Shown: positions 27,354-36,655, numbered from the stretch's first letter. The stretch: DNA of 64,000 nt from Acidobacteriota bacterium (GCA_005808475.1 SYLY01000273.1:35196-99195); one strand, 5' to 3'. The notes: generated by a model from the letters alone, not told the origin. Program-made: numbers and translations.

Positions 27354-27806
27354 ATGACCGACGCGTTATTGCAAGCCGTTCTGCTCGCGAATCTCGGTTC
27401 AAGCCTGGCGATGACCGGCCTGATATGGTTCGTTCAGATCGTGCACTACCCTTTGTTCGCGAATGTCGGCGAGCGGGAGTTCGCGGGCTACGAAAAGAAA
27501 CACGCGCGGCTGACGTCGCTGGTAGTTGGGCCTCCGATGTTGATCGAAGCGGCTTCGGCCGTATCCCTTGTTGTCCTCGCAGGGGGAAGGCTTGCCTCCT
27601 GGGCGGTTTGGGTGGGACTCGCGCTGGTTGCACTGATTTGGATCTCGACTGCCGCGATCCAGGTTCCCTGTCATTCCCGCCTCGAGGCCGGTTTCGACGG
27701 CCTGATTCATCGCAGGCTAGTTCGGAGCAACTGGATCCGGACTCTCGCATGGACGCTACGAAGTTGCCTGGCGTTGTTCCTGGTTTGGCGAGGTGGCGCG
27801 CAATGA
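27354..27806 (+). CDS. Small integral membrane protein
   Basis: A 150-residue protein with about four membrane segments (LANLGSSLAMTGLIWFVQIV, MLIEAASAVSLVVLAGG, WAVWVGLALVALIWIST, and one near the C-terminus). Conserved-looking polar residues include HYPLF, the charged loop YEKKHARLTS, and RSNWIRTLAWT. I do not recognise a named family with certainty. It has its own non-coding upstream region of about 260 bases in which I see no clear promoter, and it is convergent with the aldolase gene. Confidence 0.65.
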   Translation: MTDALLQAVLLANLGSSLAMTGLIWFVQIVHYPLFANVGEREFAGYEKKHARLTSLVVGPPMLIEAASAVSLVVLAGGRLASWAVWVGLALVALIWISTAAIQVPCHSRLEAGFDGLIHRRLVRSNWIRTLAWTLRSCLALFLVWRGGAQ

Positions 27807-27855
27807 CGCGGACGCCAGGAAAATCGGGAAGCCGCCGATTCGCTCCGGTTTTCGA

Positions 27856-28626
27856 TCACATCCCGTCGAGCGACGTGACGATCTCCTTCGCCTTCTCGAA
27901 CAGCATCCCGGTGTCGGACGAGCAGCCCAGGAACTGCATCCCGCGCTCCTTCCAGAACCTGGCCAACTGCAGGGTCCGGGTTTGCGTCCCTGGCGCGATC
28001 CCCTTGGATACGCAGGTATCGCGGATCGCCTCCATCGCGCCCACGATCAGCGGATGCTGGAACTCGCCGGGGACGCCGAACGAGATCGATAGATCCGCCG
28101 GACCGATCATCACCGCGTCGATTCCCGGCACCGACAGCAGTTCGTCCCGCATCTCGAACGCGCGTTTGGTCTCGATCTGCAGAACCACCAGGGTGTTGTC
28201 GTTCACGTGCTGGATCATCTGGGGCATCGTCGCCGGCTCGTGATCGAAGTGGAACGCGCCCAGCCCGAATCCGCGCGAGCCCACCGGCGGGAAGCGGCAC
28301 CAGCTCACCGCCTTCTCGAGCAGCGCGACATCCTCCACGCGGGGGAAGATGATCCCCTGGGCGCCGACGTCGAGCGCGCGCGCCACCAGCGAATACTGCA
28401 GGTCCGCCACGCGCACGATGGGCGCGAAGTTGACGCTCGCCGAGATGCGGCACAGGTCCTGGATCGTCTCGATCCCGAAGCCGCCGTGCTCGGTGTCGAT
28501 GAACGCCCAGTGGAATCCGGCTTGGGCCAGAATCTTCAAGACGTCCTGCGAACGGAACTGGCCGAAATTCGTGCCGTACTGCACCTTGCCCTCGGCGAGG
28601 GCTTTCTTGACGAGATTGATTCTCAT
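27856..28626 (-). CDS. HpcH/HpaI family aldolase
   Basis: A 256-residue class II (metal-dependent) pyruvate aldolase of the 2,4-dihydroxyhept-2-ene-1,7-dioate aldolase family, which splits or forms carbon bonds with pyruvate. FIDTEHGGFG carries the catalytic histidine region, VLQIETKRAFE the metal-binding glutamate and MIGPADLSISFG the metal-binding aspartate. It is the last gene of a minus-strand operon running from 34642, 13 bases after the DUF362 gene. Its 3' half is duplicated as a pseudogene at 25692-26115. The natural aldehyde substrate is unknown. Confidence 0.9.
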   Translation of the reverse strand: MRINLVKKALAEGKVQYGTNFGQFRSQDVLKILAQAGFHWAFIDTEHGGFGIETIQDLCRISASVNFAPIVRVADLQYSLVARALDVGAQGIIFPRVEDVALLEKAVSWCRFPPVGSRGFGLGAFHFDHEPATMPQMIQHVNDNTLVVLQIETKRAFEMRDELLSVPGIDAVMIGPADLSISFGVPGEFQHPLIVGAMEAIRDTCVSKGIAPGTQTRTLQLARFWKERGMQFLGCSSDTGMLFEKAKEIVTSLDGM

Positions 28627-28639
28627 GTCCGGGAAGCGT

Positions 28640-29950
28640 CTACGCCTTGACCTTGCTGTAGTCGAACGGCTCGTTGACCAGGTGGTACAATGGCTCGCCG
28701 TCGCGCTGCAGATAGTAGGTCTTCAGCGGCGTGCGCTCGAAGTCGGAGAGCTGGCGGCGGACGGCGCGGCCGTTCTCCCATTCGTAGACGGGGATCTCAT
28801 GGGGATTGAACGTGTCGGTGAGGCCGCGTTCCTTGGCGATGCGGAACAGATTCACGTTGCCCGGCTCGTGGCCGCCCAGGTACATGCCGATCATGTCCAG
28901 GCGGAAACGATCCTTGCCGAACATCACCAGATTGGTGAGGAAGTCGTTGCCGACTCCGAAGCCGTCGCCGTCGCGGCCGTAGATGCCCTCGATGATGTTG
29001 AGTCCGGGGTTGAGCACCTGCGCGTTATCGCAGGTCTTATGCGCCCAGATCTCCTGATGGACGGGGCCCAGATCGGCGCGGCTCTGGTAGCGCGCGTAGC
29101 CTTGCGACACGTGGCGGTCGAAGAACCCGTTGACGCGCTTTTCCACCTGCTTGTCGATATCGGGCTGCATCCAGGCCGGCGCGCCGGTCACCATGTCCCA
29201 GCCCGGGCAGAACCGCACGAACGGCTTGACCACCAGCCCTTGCAGATTTTTGGTGGCGAGCGTCATGCACATCCCGTGCGACTTCCACTTGGCGATGTTG
29301 AGCAGCCAGGTATCGGGCTCGTTGATGGGCGCGTAGTGGGGAATGCGCGAGTAGACCACCGGCTCGGGCACCTTGGTCCAGGTCATCTCGTAGCCTTCCT
29401 GGAAGTTGCGCACGCGCCGCTCGGGCTCGTTCATGTCGACGCCGTGCCGCTCGTTGATATCGACCAGGCCGCGGTAGTTCCACGTGTGGAAGTTGTTGGC
29501 CTCGAGGAAGTGGAACTTGCGGAGACCCAGCTCCTTCAGGCCCATCAGCATGCCTTCGTAGAACTGGGCGTCGGTGCCGGTGCCCCAGTTATCCTCATTG
29601 GCGCGGTTGCGGTTGCGGACGCTGGTGAAGTTCGGCTTGAGGATGATGCGATGCGAGACAGGCACGCCCGCGTGCGCCGGCACGAACACCTCGCGCGCCA
29701 GCGACAGTCCCTCGCGCAGCTTCGACGCTTCGTCCAGCTTGTGCGGCACGTTGGTGCGCTTGATGAAGATCGCCTTGGGATTCGCCTCGATGAACGGATG
29801 CACCGCGAAGTGGGTTTGCGGCATGCGGGAGGGAGCGGCGAGCAGCTCGCGGGTCAACGACGGCGCGACAGCGGCGGCCGCGGCCGCGGTTCCGGCGGAC
29901 TGGAAGAAACGCCGGCGGGAAATCGCCTTGATCTTGCTATAAGGACACAT
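28640..29950 (-). CDS. Tat-exported DUF362 protein
   Basis: A 436-residue protein with a twin-arginine leader (ISRRRFFQSAGTAAAAAA). The body contains HRIILKPNFTSVRNRN, typical of DUF362, and LLNIAKWKSHGMCMTLATKN. The family's usual 2[4Fe-4S] ferredoxin tail is absent here. Members often accompany exported sugar and quinone enzymes, but the biochemical role is unsettled. The gene is fourth in the operon with DUF1549/1553, DUF1501 and GAF genes, 42 bases after the GAF gene and 13 bases before the aldolase. Confidence 0.8.
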   Translation of the reverse strand: MCPYSKIKAISRRRFFQSAGTAAAAAAVAPSLTRELLAAPSRMPQTHFAVHPFIEANPKAIFIKRTNVPHKLDEASKLREGLSLAREVFVPAHAGVPVSHRIILKPNFTSVRNRNRANEDNWGTGTDAQFYEGMLMGLKELGLRKFHFLEANNFHTWNYRGLVDINERHGVDMNEPERRVRNFQEGYEMTWTKVPEPVVYSRIPHYAPINEPDTWLLNIAKWKSHGMCMTLATKNLQGLVVKPFVRFCPGWDMVTGAPAWMQPDIDKQVEKRVNGFFDRHVSQGYARYQSRADLGPVHQEIWAHKTCDNAQVLNPGLNIIEGIYGRDGDGFGVGNDFLTNLVMFGKDRFRLDMIGMYLGGHEPGNVNLFRIAKERGLTDTFNPHEIPVYEWENGRAVRRQLSDFERTPLKTYYLQRDGEPLYHLVNEPFDYSKVKA

Positions 29951-29992
29951 CGTTGGCCAAACTCCTCTATCGACTGCTTTGCCCTCAGGATA

Positions 29993-30457
29993 TCACCGCG
30001 CGGCGCGCCGTTTCGCCAACTCCCGGCCGATGTCGAGCAGCAGCGCCTGCTCCCCGGCGCTAAACGTGCGTTCCTGGCGGTTGGCGACGCCGAGGACTCC
30101 GGCCACCGCATCGCCATCGAACATGGGCAACGCGATCGCGCCTTCCAGCCCCGTCGCCCGCGCGCCCGGCCGCACGTCTCCGCTCGTATCGGTCTGGATG
30201 TTGCAGATCGTCACCGGCAGCTTACGTTCGGCGGCGAGCCCGGCCAGGCCTTTACCCACCGGAACGGTGCGCACGATGTCGATCACCCGCTCCGGGATGC
30301 CGGCGCTGGCGGCGCGCAGATGCAACGCGCCATCCTCTTCCATGACGTGGATGGTGCCGCTATCGGCGTTCATCCGCGCGACCACGGCGGCGAGCGCCGC
30401 GCTCCAGCCACCTTCCTCGAACCGGGCGTCGAGTTCGCGCCGGATCTCCTCGTTCAT
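29993..30457 (-). CDS. GAF-domain protein
   Basis: A 154-residue stand-alone GAF domain: GTIHVMEEDGALHLRAAS, VPVGKGLAGLAAERKLPVTI, then AIALPMFDGDAVAGVLGVAN. It starts at ATG 30457, overlapping the DUF1501 stop by four bases (ATGA). GAF domains bind small ligands or chromophores, or act as free methionine sulfoxide reductases. The cysteines of the latter are not evident, so a sensor role is more likely. It is cytoplasmic although its operon partners are exported. Confidence 0.82.
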   Translation of the reverse strand: MNEEIRRELDARFEEGGWSAALAAVVARMNADSGTIHVMEEDGALHLRAASAGIPERVIDIVRTVPVGKGLAGLAAERKLPVTICNIQTDTSGDVRPGARATGLEGAIALPMFDGDAVAGVLGVANRQERTFSAGEQALLLDIGRELAKRRAAR

Positions 30458-31851
30458 GCCAACACCTCCTTCACGACGTTGCCCGCGACGTCGGTCAAGC
30501 GCATGTCGCGGCCGGAATATCGATAAGTCAGTCTCAGGTGGTCGATGCCGAGCAGATGCAGCATGGTCGCGTGGAGGTCGTTTACGTGGACCTTGTTCTC
30601 GACGGCGAAGTAACCGTAGTCGTCGGTGGCTCCGTGGACGATTCCCGGTTTCACGCCTCCGCCGGCCATCCACATGGTGAAGCCGAACGGGTTGTGATCG
30701 CGCCCCACATGGGACACGTAGCCGCCGTCGGGGAACTGCGCGCAGGGCGTGCGGCCGAACTCGCCGCCCCAAACCACCAGGGTCCGGTCCAGCAGGCCGC
30801 GCGATTTCAGATCCTTCAACAGGCCGGCGATGGGCTTGTCGGTGGATTGCGCGTTGACCTTGTGGCCGGACTCGAGCGAGCCGTGCTGATCCCACCGGTC
30901 GATGCCTTTGCGCGCCGGGGTGAGCAGTTCGATGAAGCGCACGCCGCGCTCCACCAGCCGCCGCGCGAGGAGGCACTCGCGGCCGAACTCCGAAGTGATT
31001 TCCTCGTCGATGCCGTAGAGTTTGCGGGTCGCCTCGGTCTCTTTCGAGATGTCGATCAGATCGGGCACCGCCTTTTGCATGCGGAACGCCATCTCGTAGT
31101 TCGAAATGGTGGCGTCGATCTCGCTCACCGCGCCGAACCGTTCGAGCACGCCGGCGTTCAGCTTTGCGAGCAGGTCCAGCTTTCGGCGCTGGTGGGCGGG
31201 ATCGGACTCGAGCGGCTTCAGGTCGGCGATCGGATGTTCGCCTCGCCGGAACATCGTCCCCTGATAGGTGGCGGGTAGAAAGCCGCTGCCGAAGCAATCC
31301 ATGCCGCCGGGCGGAACCAAGCCGCTTTCGAGCACGACGAAGCCGGGGAGATTCTCGCTCTCGGAGCCGAGCCCGTAGACGGCCCACGCGCCCATGCTGG
31401 GGCGGCCCTGGAAGCCCGATCCGGAGTGCATGAAGTAGTTGGCCGCCGTGTGCTCGGAGTGATCGGCGACCATCGACCGGATGATCGCCATGTCGTCGAC
31501 GCACTCGGCGACGTGAGGAAACAGATCGCTCACCCATGCTCCCGACTGGCCATGGCGCTTGAACGAGAACGGCGATTTCAGGATCTTGTCGCTGATGTTG
31601 AACACCGTCGTGGGAGGCTTGAACGGCAGGCTCTTGCCGTGATCCCGGTCGAGCCGCGGCTTCGGATCGAAGGTGTCGATCTGCGAGGGGCCGCCGTCCA
31701 TGAACAGGAAGATCACGGACTTCGCTTTCGGCTCGTGATGCGTCTTGCGAGGCGCGGCCGCGGCGCCGGCGGACATCATGTGAAGCAGCGCGAGTCCGCC
31801 GAAGCCGTTGGCGGCGCGGCAGAGCATCTCGCGGCGGGTGCTAACGGACAT
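30454..31851 (-). CDS. Tat-exported DUF1501 protein
   Basis: A 465-residue protein of the DUF1501 family, related to sulfatase/phosphatase-like folds. The leader has STRREMLCRAANGFGG, and the first strand SVIFLFMDGGPSQIDTFDPK is the family signature. Further on, GEFGRTPCAQ and DYGYFAVENKVHVNDLHATM complete it. These proteins are almost always encoded beside a DUF1549/DUF1553 cytochrome, as here: its start overlaps the end of that gene by 11 bases. The pair is thought to work on polysaccharides in the envelope, but no reaction is proven. Confidence 0.9.
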   Translation of the reverse strand: MSVSTRREMLCRAANGFGGLALLHMMSAGAAAAPRKTHHEPKAKSVIFLFMDGGPSQIDTFDPKPRLDRDHGKSLPFKPPTTVFNISDKILKSPFSFKRHGQSGAWVSDLFPHVAECVDDMAIIRSMVADHSEHTAANYFMHSGSGFQGRPSMGAWAVYGLGSESENLPGFVVLESGLVPPGGMDCFGSGFLPATYQGTMFRRGEHPIADLKPLESDPAHQRRKLDLLAKLNAGVLERFGAVSEIDATISNYEMAFRMQKAVPDLIDISKETEATRKLYGIDEEITSEFGRECLLARRLVERGVRFIELLTPARKGIDRWDQHGSLESGHKVNAQSTDKPIAGLLKDLKSRGLLDRTLVVWGGEFGRTPCAQFPDGGYVSHVGRDHNPFGFTMWMAGGGVKPGIVHGATDDYGYFAVENKVHVNDLHATMLHLLGIDHLRLTYRYSGRDMRLTDVAGNVVKEVLA

Positions 31852-34642
31852 AGAGGAACTCCGCGGAATTGAGCAGTACGTGGCAAAGGCCGGCCCAGGC
31901 TGTCTCGCCGCCTTGCTGGACGAATTCGAGCGCGGCCGCGGTTTCCTTGTTTTCGGGCGGACGGGCGAAGGCGGCGCGGTAGAGACTCTCGACGCGGCCC
32001 GCGCCGGAGCCGGTCCCGGCCGTGCGGTCCGCCCAGCGCTTCGCGCTTTCCACCACGAATTCGTTGTTCAACATCATCAGCGCCTGCAACGGCACGGTGG
32101 ACGAGCCTCGTGAGCCGATGGCCGAGATCGGCGGTGGATAGTCGAAGGTGAGGAACATCGGCGTGATGAAGTTCCGCCGCACCTGAACATAGATGCTGCG
32201 GCGGCCGTTGCCATCGAGCGGGCCCGATTGCGGCTTTCCCCGGCCGTCCTGATACTTGCCGATGTGCGGCATCACGCTCGGGCCGAAGGGCGTGGGGTCG
32301 AGCGATCCGGTCACGGAGAGAATGGCGTCGCGGATCGCCTCGGCCTCGAGCCGCCGAACGGGCATTCGATGCATCAGGTCGTTGCGCGGATCGGCGCGGC
32401 CGGCGGCGGCATCCTGCGCGCTCGACATGCGGTAGGCGCGCGACAGGGTCATCAGCCGGTGCATGTGCTTCACGGACCATCCGCCGCGGATGAACTCCGA
32501 CGCCAGCCAGTCGAGCAGTTCCGGATGAGACGGCGGCTCGCCGGTCTTGCCGAAGTTGTCGGTGGTGCGCACCAGGCCGTGTCCGAAGTGCTGTTTCCAG
32601 ATCCGATTCACCATCACGCGCGCGGTGAGTGGATTGTCCGGGCTTGCCATCCGATCCGCGAGTTCCAGGCGGCCACTGCCGCGCGTCACGGGCGGTTGTT
32701 CGCGGCCCGCGACGATCGTCAGGAAATGTCTGGGCACGGGATCGCCGAGATTGTCGTGCTTGCCGCGAATGTGGAGCCGCACGTCGCCGATGGACTCGTC
32801 GTGCGCGACCATGCCGAAGGCCGACTCGGGTAGGTCCCGCTCGATGGCGGCGCGCTCTTGACGGAGCGCGGCGATCGCGGCGTTGTCACTCGCCAGTTCC
32901 TCACGAACGGCGGGGCCGGGGGAGGGCGCAGGCGCGGTGGATGGCGGCTCCTTGTGATCCGAGATAACGATCGCGTCGACAGCGAGATGCCCATCGGGCG
33001 ACCGGTCGACGATCTCGAAATAGCAGGTGCGGCCGATCTCCTTGGTCATCCGCATGGTCTTCCACTCGAGGGCCGGATTGCCGGACGGCAGCCAATTCTG
33101 GCTCTTGTGATCGTCCGCCACCAACGTGACGCGCACCGAGGCATCGGGCTTCACGCCGGGAGGAAGCTTGGTCCCGGCCAGCCGGATGTGGACCCACAGC
33201 TTCGGCATCTTGAACTTTTTCGACGTGAGCGATCCGGTGAGCCGGCCGCTGCCGGGGCCGAACGAATTGGCGATTCCTTCCGAGGCGTAGCCGCCCAGCG
33301 GTTGATTGGGAGGAACGCGCCGCGCCGGACCGGCGCCGAACGCCGCGCCAGACACCATCCACTCGCCGAACGACGAGCCCTCGAAACCCTCGAACAACAC
33401 GTCGCCTTCCCGCAACGCAACCGGCGCGGGCGCGGCGGGCGAGGCGGGCGGCAGCTGCGCGGAGATGCGCTCGTTCACAGCGGCGATCTTCTCCACACCG
33501 GCTTGGATTTCGCGGGCGCGCGCGGGCGAATCGATCACGGCTTCGCGGATATTGGTCGAGTGGAGGATGCCCGCCAGACCGTAATAGTCGGCCGTTGGAA
33601 TCGGGTCGAACTTGTGATCGTGGCAACGCGCGCATCCGACGGTGAGGCCGAGCACCGCCTTGCCGAAGACGTCGATCTGGTTGTCCACGGCGTCCGCGCG
33701 GGACTTCACCGAATCGGTGGCGCTGTTGAGTACTTCGCCGAACCAGAACGCCGAGGTGCCGAGCGGCGACTCGAGGAACGCGCCATCGGGCGTGGCTCGT
33801 TGTTCGGCGATCAGGTCGCCGACGATGTGCTCGCGGATGAAGCGGTCGTAGGGGACGTCCCGACTGAAGGCGCGGATCACGTAGTCGCGGTAGCGCCAGG
33901 CGTCGAGCTTGTCGTTGTCGAACTCATGGCCGTTGGTTTCGGCAAAGCGCATGAGGTCGAGCCAATGACGCGCCTGGCGCTCGCCATAGTGCGGCGACCG
34001 GAGCAGACGGGAGACGACGGACTCGTCCGCGCCGGGCGAAGCGTCGGCGGCGTAGGCGTCGATTTCGGCGGGCGTGGGAGGGAGACCGGTGAGGTCGAAC
34101 GTGACACGGCGGATCCAGTCGATGCGCTCGGCCGGCGGCGCGAATCGCAGCCCCTTGGCGGCGAGCTTTTCAAGCAGAAAGGAGTCGACCGAGTGGTTTT
34201 CGCCCGGCGGACGGCGCACCGGCTGGAAGGCCCAGTAGCGGCGGGCCGCGTCGAAGTCGACGGCCTTGGCGGCGGGCGCCGGCGTGGCGTCCTGGCGAGG
34301 ATCGGGAGCTCCCAGTTCGATCCAGCGGCGGAAATCGTCGATGACCTCGGCGGGCAGCTTGCCCGCGGGCGGCATCTTGAGGTCGAGGCTCGAGTAGGAG
34401 ATCGCGCGTAGCAGGCGGCTATTGGCCGCGTCGCCAGGGACGATGGCGGGGCCGCTATCGCCGCCCTTGCGCAGGCCGGCGGCCGTGTCGGCGCGGAGCC
34501 CGCCCATGGGCGCTTTCAGCTTGCCGGAATGGCACGATTCGCACTTTTCGGCCAGAACGGGCCGGATCTTCCTTTCGAAGAGCTCGCCGCCATCCTGGGC
34601 CAAGGCGGCGGACACGCATACGATGAGCGACACGGACCGCAT
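31841..34642 (-). CDS. Exported cytochrome c protein with DUF1549 and DUF1553 domains
   Basis: A 933-residue protein: signal peptide, planctomycete-type cytochrome c domain with CESCH at about residue 36, DUF1549 (about 140-345, including RQARHWLDLMRFAETNGHEF), a middle beta-rich carbohydrate-binding-like region (about 410-600) and DUF1553 (about 640-925, including NRIWKQHFGHGLVRTTDNFG). It heads the operon DUF1549/1553, DUF1501, GAF, DUF362, aldolase, and is divergent from a TPR gene at 34697. Family context suggests a periplasmic redox-linked enzyme on complex carbohydrates; this is inference. Confidence 0.92.
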   Translation of the reverse strand: MRSVSLIVCVSAALAQDGGELFERKIRPVLAEKCESCHSGKLKAPMGGLRADTAAGLRKGGDSGPAIVPGDAANSRLLRAISYSSLDLKMPPAGKLPAEVIDDFRRWIELGAPDPRQDATPAPAAKAVDFDAARRYWAFQPVRRPPGENHSVDSFLLEKLAAKGLRFAPPAERIDWIRRVTFDLTGLPPTPAEIDAYAADASPGADESVVSRLLRSPHYGERQARHWLDLMRFAETNGHEFDNDKLDAWRYRDYVIRAFSRDVPYDRFIREHIVGDLIAEQRATPDGAFLESPLGTSAFWFGEVLNSATDSVKSRADAVDNQIDVFGKAVLGLTVGCARCHDHKFDPIPTADYYGLAGILHSTNIREAVIDSPARAREIQAGVEKIAAVNERISAQLPPASPAAPAPVALREGDVLFEGFEGSSFGEWMVSGAAFGAGPARRVPPNQPLGGYASEGIANSFGPGSGRLTGSLTSKKFKMPKLWVHIRLAGTKLPPGVKPDASVRVTLVADDHKSQNWLPSGNPALEWKTMRMTKEIGRTCYFEIVDRSPDGHLAVDAIVISDHKEPPSTAPAPSPGPAVREELASDNAAIAALRQERAAIERDLPESAFGMVAHDESIGDVRLHIRGKHDNLGDPVPRHFLTIVAGREQPPVTRGSGRLELADRMASPDNPLTARVMVNRIWKQHFGHGLVRTTDNFGKTGEPPSHPELLDWLASEFIRGGWSVKHMHRLMTLSRAYRMSSAQDAAAGRADPRNDLMHRMPVRRLEAEAIRDAILSVTGSLDPTPFGPSVMPHIGKYQDGRGKPQSGPLDGNGRRSIYVQVRRNFITPMFLTFDYPPPISAIGSRGSSTVPLQALMMLNNEFVVESAKRWADRTAGTGSGAGRVESLYRAAFARPPENKETAAALEFVQQGGETAWAGLCHVLLNSAEFLYVR

Positions 34643-34696
34643 TCGCTTCCATGATATCCTCGCGCACGGCTCTCGCGAATGCTATCGTTGCGTTCC

Positions 34697-35065
34697 ATGG
34701 ACCTATGGAGGGAAACAGCCGAGTTCGCGCTGAGCGAGGACGCCGGGCGCCTCATCGCCGAGCAGAAGGCGTGGATCGCGGCGGAGCCTTCTAACGCGAA
34801 GCCGTACTACCATCTCGCCGCGCTGTTGCGGTCCAGCGGAGACCGGGCGCGGGCTCTCGGATTGCTGCTCGAGGCCGTGCGGTTGGACGGGTCGCTGGCT
34901 CCGGCGCACGCAGCCTTGGCGGAGATGTACGCCGTAGCCGGCGACCCGGCGGCGGCATGGCGCCATGCGATCGCCGCGCGCGACCACGGCGACGATTCGG
35001 CGGCGCTGCTGCTGGAGCGGCATCGCGTGCCTGTTACCATGACCGAAAGGGAGTTGCCAGGTTGA
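34697..35065 (+). CDS. Small TPR-like protein
   Basis: A 122-residue protein from ATG 34697 (an in-frame ATG at 34679 is possible). It is composed of two or three TPR-like helix pairs (KPYYHLAALLRSSGDRARAL, LAPAHAALAEMYAVAGDPAA). No signal peptide. Its TGA overlaps the presumptive TTG start of the broken Oar-like gene, so it was probably coupled to it. Confidence 0.65.
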   Translation: MDLWRETAEFALSEDAGRLIAEQKAWIAAEPSNAKPYYHLAALLRSSGDRARALGLLLEAVRLDGSLAPAHAALAEMYAVAGDPAAAWRHAIAARDHGDDSAALLLERHRVPVTMTERELPG

Positions 35066-35950
35066 CAACAAGAAACTCGTCCACTCGTATCCTCGCGGCG
35101 CTGTCGCGGCGGCCTTGGTAAGCAGCGCTCCGGCGCAGGTGCTGTACGGCACCATCGTCGGCGGCGTAACCGATAGCAGCAGAGCCGCCGTTCCCGGCGC
35201 CGCGGTGAAAGCCGTGAACAAAGGCACCGGCCAGGAGTTCTCCACCACCACCGGCGACGGAGGTTCGTACGTCATTACGACCGTGCCGGCGGGCGCCTAC
35301 GACGTTACGATCTCGAGCACCGGCTTCCAAAGCGTCACCTAGCAGCGAGTTTCGGTGGCCGCCAACCAGACCGTTCGCGTCGATGTCGAACTCAGCGTGG
35401 GCGCGGTCACCGAGTCGGTGAAGGTCAGCGCGGCGGTGGCCGTGCTCAAGACCGACACCACCGACGTGCGCGCCGAGATCACCGCCACCGACCTCGCTAA
35501 CGTGCCTGTGCCGTTCACGCGCAATTACCAGAATCTGCTGCTCACCGTGCCCGGCATGACGCCGCCGGTGAACGCGCACTCGGTTCCGGCGAATCCGTCG
35601 CGGTCGCTGCAGGTCAACGCCAACGGCACCAATTCCCAGTCGGAGAATTTTCGCGTGGACGGCGCAACCACCGGTCATCCGTGGCTGCCGCACATCGCGG
35701 GCTACGTTCCGTCGATGGACGCGATCGAGACGGTGAACATCGTCTCCAACAGCTTCGACGCCGAGCGGGGCTACGCCGGCGGCGCCGCGGTCAACGTGCA
35801 AATCAAGAGCGGCACCAACGACATCCATGGCACCGCGCACGAGTATCACTTCAACCAGCACCTGAAGGCCCGCCCGTACTTCCTGCCGGCCTCGCAAGGC
35901 AAGGAAAAGCGCGTGGTGAACCCAGCGGCCTCCCCAAGTTCAGCATTCCT
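35062..35950 (+). pseudogene. Oar-like TonB-dependent receptor remnant
   Basis: The 5' part of a carboxypeptidase-regulatory-like/TonB-dependent receptor. Starting from TTG 35062, a signal peptide is recovered only if one base is restored near 35103. Then come the regulatory-like domain (LYGTIVGGVTDSSRAAVPGA, then TTVPAGAYDVTISSTGFQS), an in-frame TAG at 35340, and the plug region (LANVPVPFTRNYQNLLLTVP, then VNVQIKSGTNDIHGTAHEYH). Coding similarity stops near 35930, just where the barrel should begin, and toxin-antitoxin genes follow. Frameshift, internal stop and loss of the barrel mark a dead gene. Confidence 0.85.
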
Positions 35951-35953
35951 GTG

Positions 35954-35977
35954 TTAAGCTGGCTTCAGCTAGCTTAA
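35954..35977. promoter_or_regulatory. Inverted-repeat operator before the first toxin-antitoxin pair
   Basis: TTAAGCT at 35954-35960 and AGCTTAA at 35971-35977 form a perfect inverted repeat, with a second inner pair AGCTG/CAGCT. It ends just before an AAGGAG ribosome-binding site and the antitoxin ATG at 35988. Antitoxin-toxin complexes of the Phd/VapB type normally bind such palindromes to repress their own promoter. Confidence 0.5.
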
Positions 35978-35987
35978 GGAGAAGAGC

Positions 35988-36239
35988 ATGCAGGAAATCG
36001 GCGCCTTCGAAGCCAAGAACACCCTAGGCTCTCTTTTGGACCGCGTGGAACGGGGTGAAGAAATCGTGATCACCAGACACGGCAAACCCGTCGCTCGTTT
36101 GGTTGCCAGCGCTACTGGTATTGATCGGGAGAGGGCGAAGGCAGCCGCGAAGCGCATTCGTGCCCGTGCGGAACGCCTGTCGTCTGAACGTTTCGATTGG
36201 GGGGCTTTCAAGACCGATCGCGACGAGGGCCGGCCGTGA
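35988..36239 (+). CDS. Phd/YefM-type antitoxin
   Basis: An 83-residue antitoxin. The N-terminal half AFEAKNTLGSLLDRVERGEE, then IVITRHGKPVARLV is the Phd/YefM DNA-binding fold; the charged C-terminal tail (RIRARAERLSSERFDWGAFK) is the likely toxin-binding part. An AAGGAG site lies 8 bases upstream. Its TGA overlaps the GTG of the PIN-domain toxin gene (GTGA), which ensures coupled synthesis. Confidence 0.88.
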   Translation: MQEIGAFEAKNTLGSLLDRVERGEEIVITRHGKPVARLVASATGIDRERAKAAAKRIRARAERLSSERFDWGAFKTDRDEGRP

Positions 36240-36655
36240 GTCTGGTTCTCGACAGTTCCGTCGCTCTTGCTTGGGTCTACTCCGCCGAAACCACGGAAGA
36301 GGTCTCTGTTGTCTTCGCGCGAGTTGTGGAATCCGGGGCATGGGTTCCGGCGCTCTGGCGACTGGAGGTTGCCAACGTTCTTGAAATGGGTGTTCGAAAG
36401 GGCAGGTCCGATTCCACTTTTCGAGACGAGGCACTTGCCGACCTCGCGCTCCTTCCTATCACAGTGGATCCGGAGACCGGCCGTCAGGCATGGGGCGCCA
36501 CGGCGAAATTGGCCGCGCGCCACCGCCTGTCTCTCTACGACGCGGCCTACCTGGAACTGGCGCGCGGCCGCTGCCTGCCACTCGCTACCCTTGACAGCGA
36601 ATTGCAAGTCGCCGCGGCCGCGGAGGATGTTGCCCTGATCGAGATGCGGTCCTGA
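36236..36655 (+). CDS. vapC: VapC-type PIN-domain toxin
   Basis: A 139-residue PIN-domain ribonuclease. The acidic quartet is visible: Asp in LVLDSSVAL, Glu in WRLEVANVL, Asp in LSLYDAAYLEL and Asp in ATLDSEL. VapC toxins cut tRNA or rRNA to stop translation. It starts with GTG 36236 overlapping the antitoxin stop. The gene's last codons lie in a short block repeated at the 3' end of lnt (37757 onward), so this end was probably created by a recombination event. Confidence 0.88.
   Translation: MSLVLDSSVALAWVYSAETTEEVSVVFARVVESGAWVPALWRLEVANVLEMGVRKGRSDSTFRDEALADLALLPITVDPETGRQAWGATAKLAARHRLSLYDAAYLELARGRCLPLATLDSELQVAAAAEDVALIEMRS

Noticed and set aside
28349..30526. 725-codon open frame on the plus strand
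   Set aside because: It is antisense to the aldolase, DUF362 and GAF genes, which have clear family motifs. Long antisense frames are expected at this GC content.
32858..34411. 517-codon open frame on the plus strand
   Set aside because: Antisense to the DUF1549/1553 gene and without any recognisable motif.
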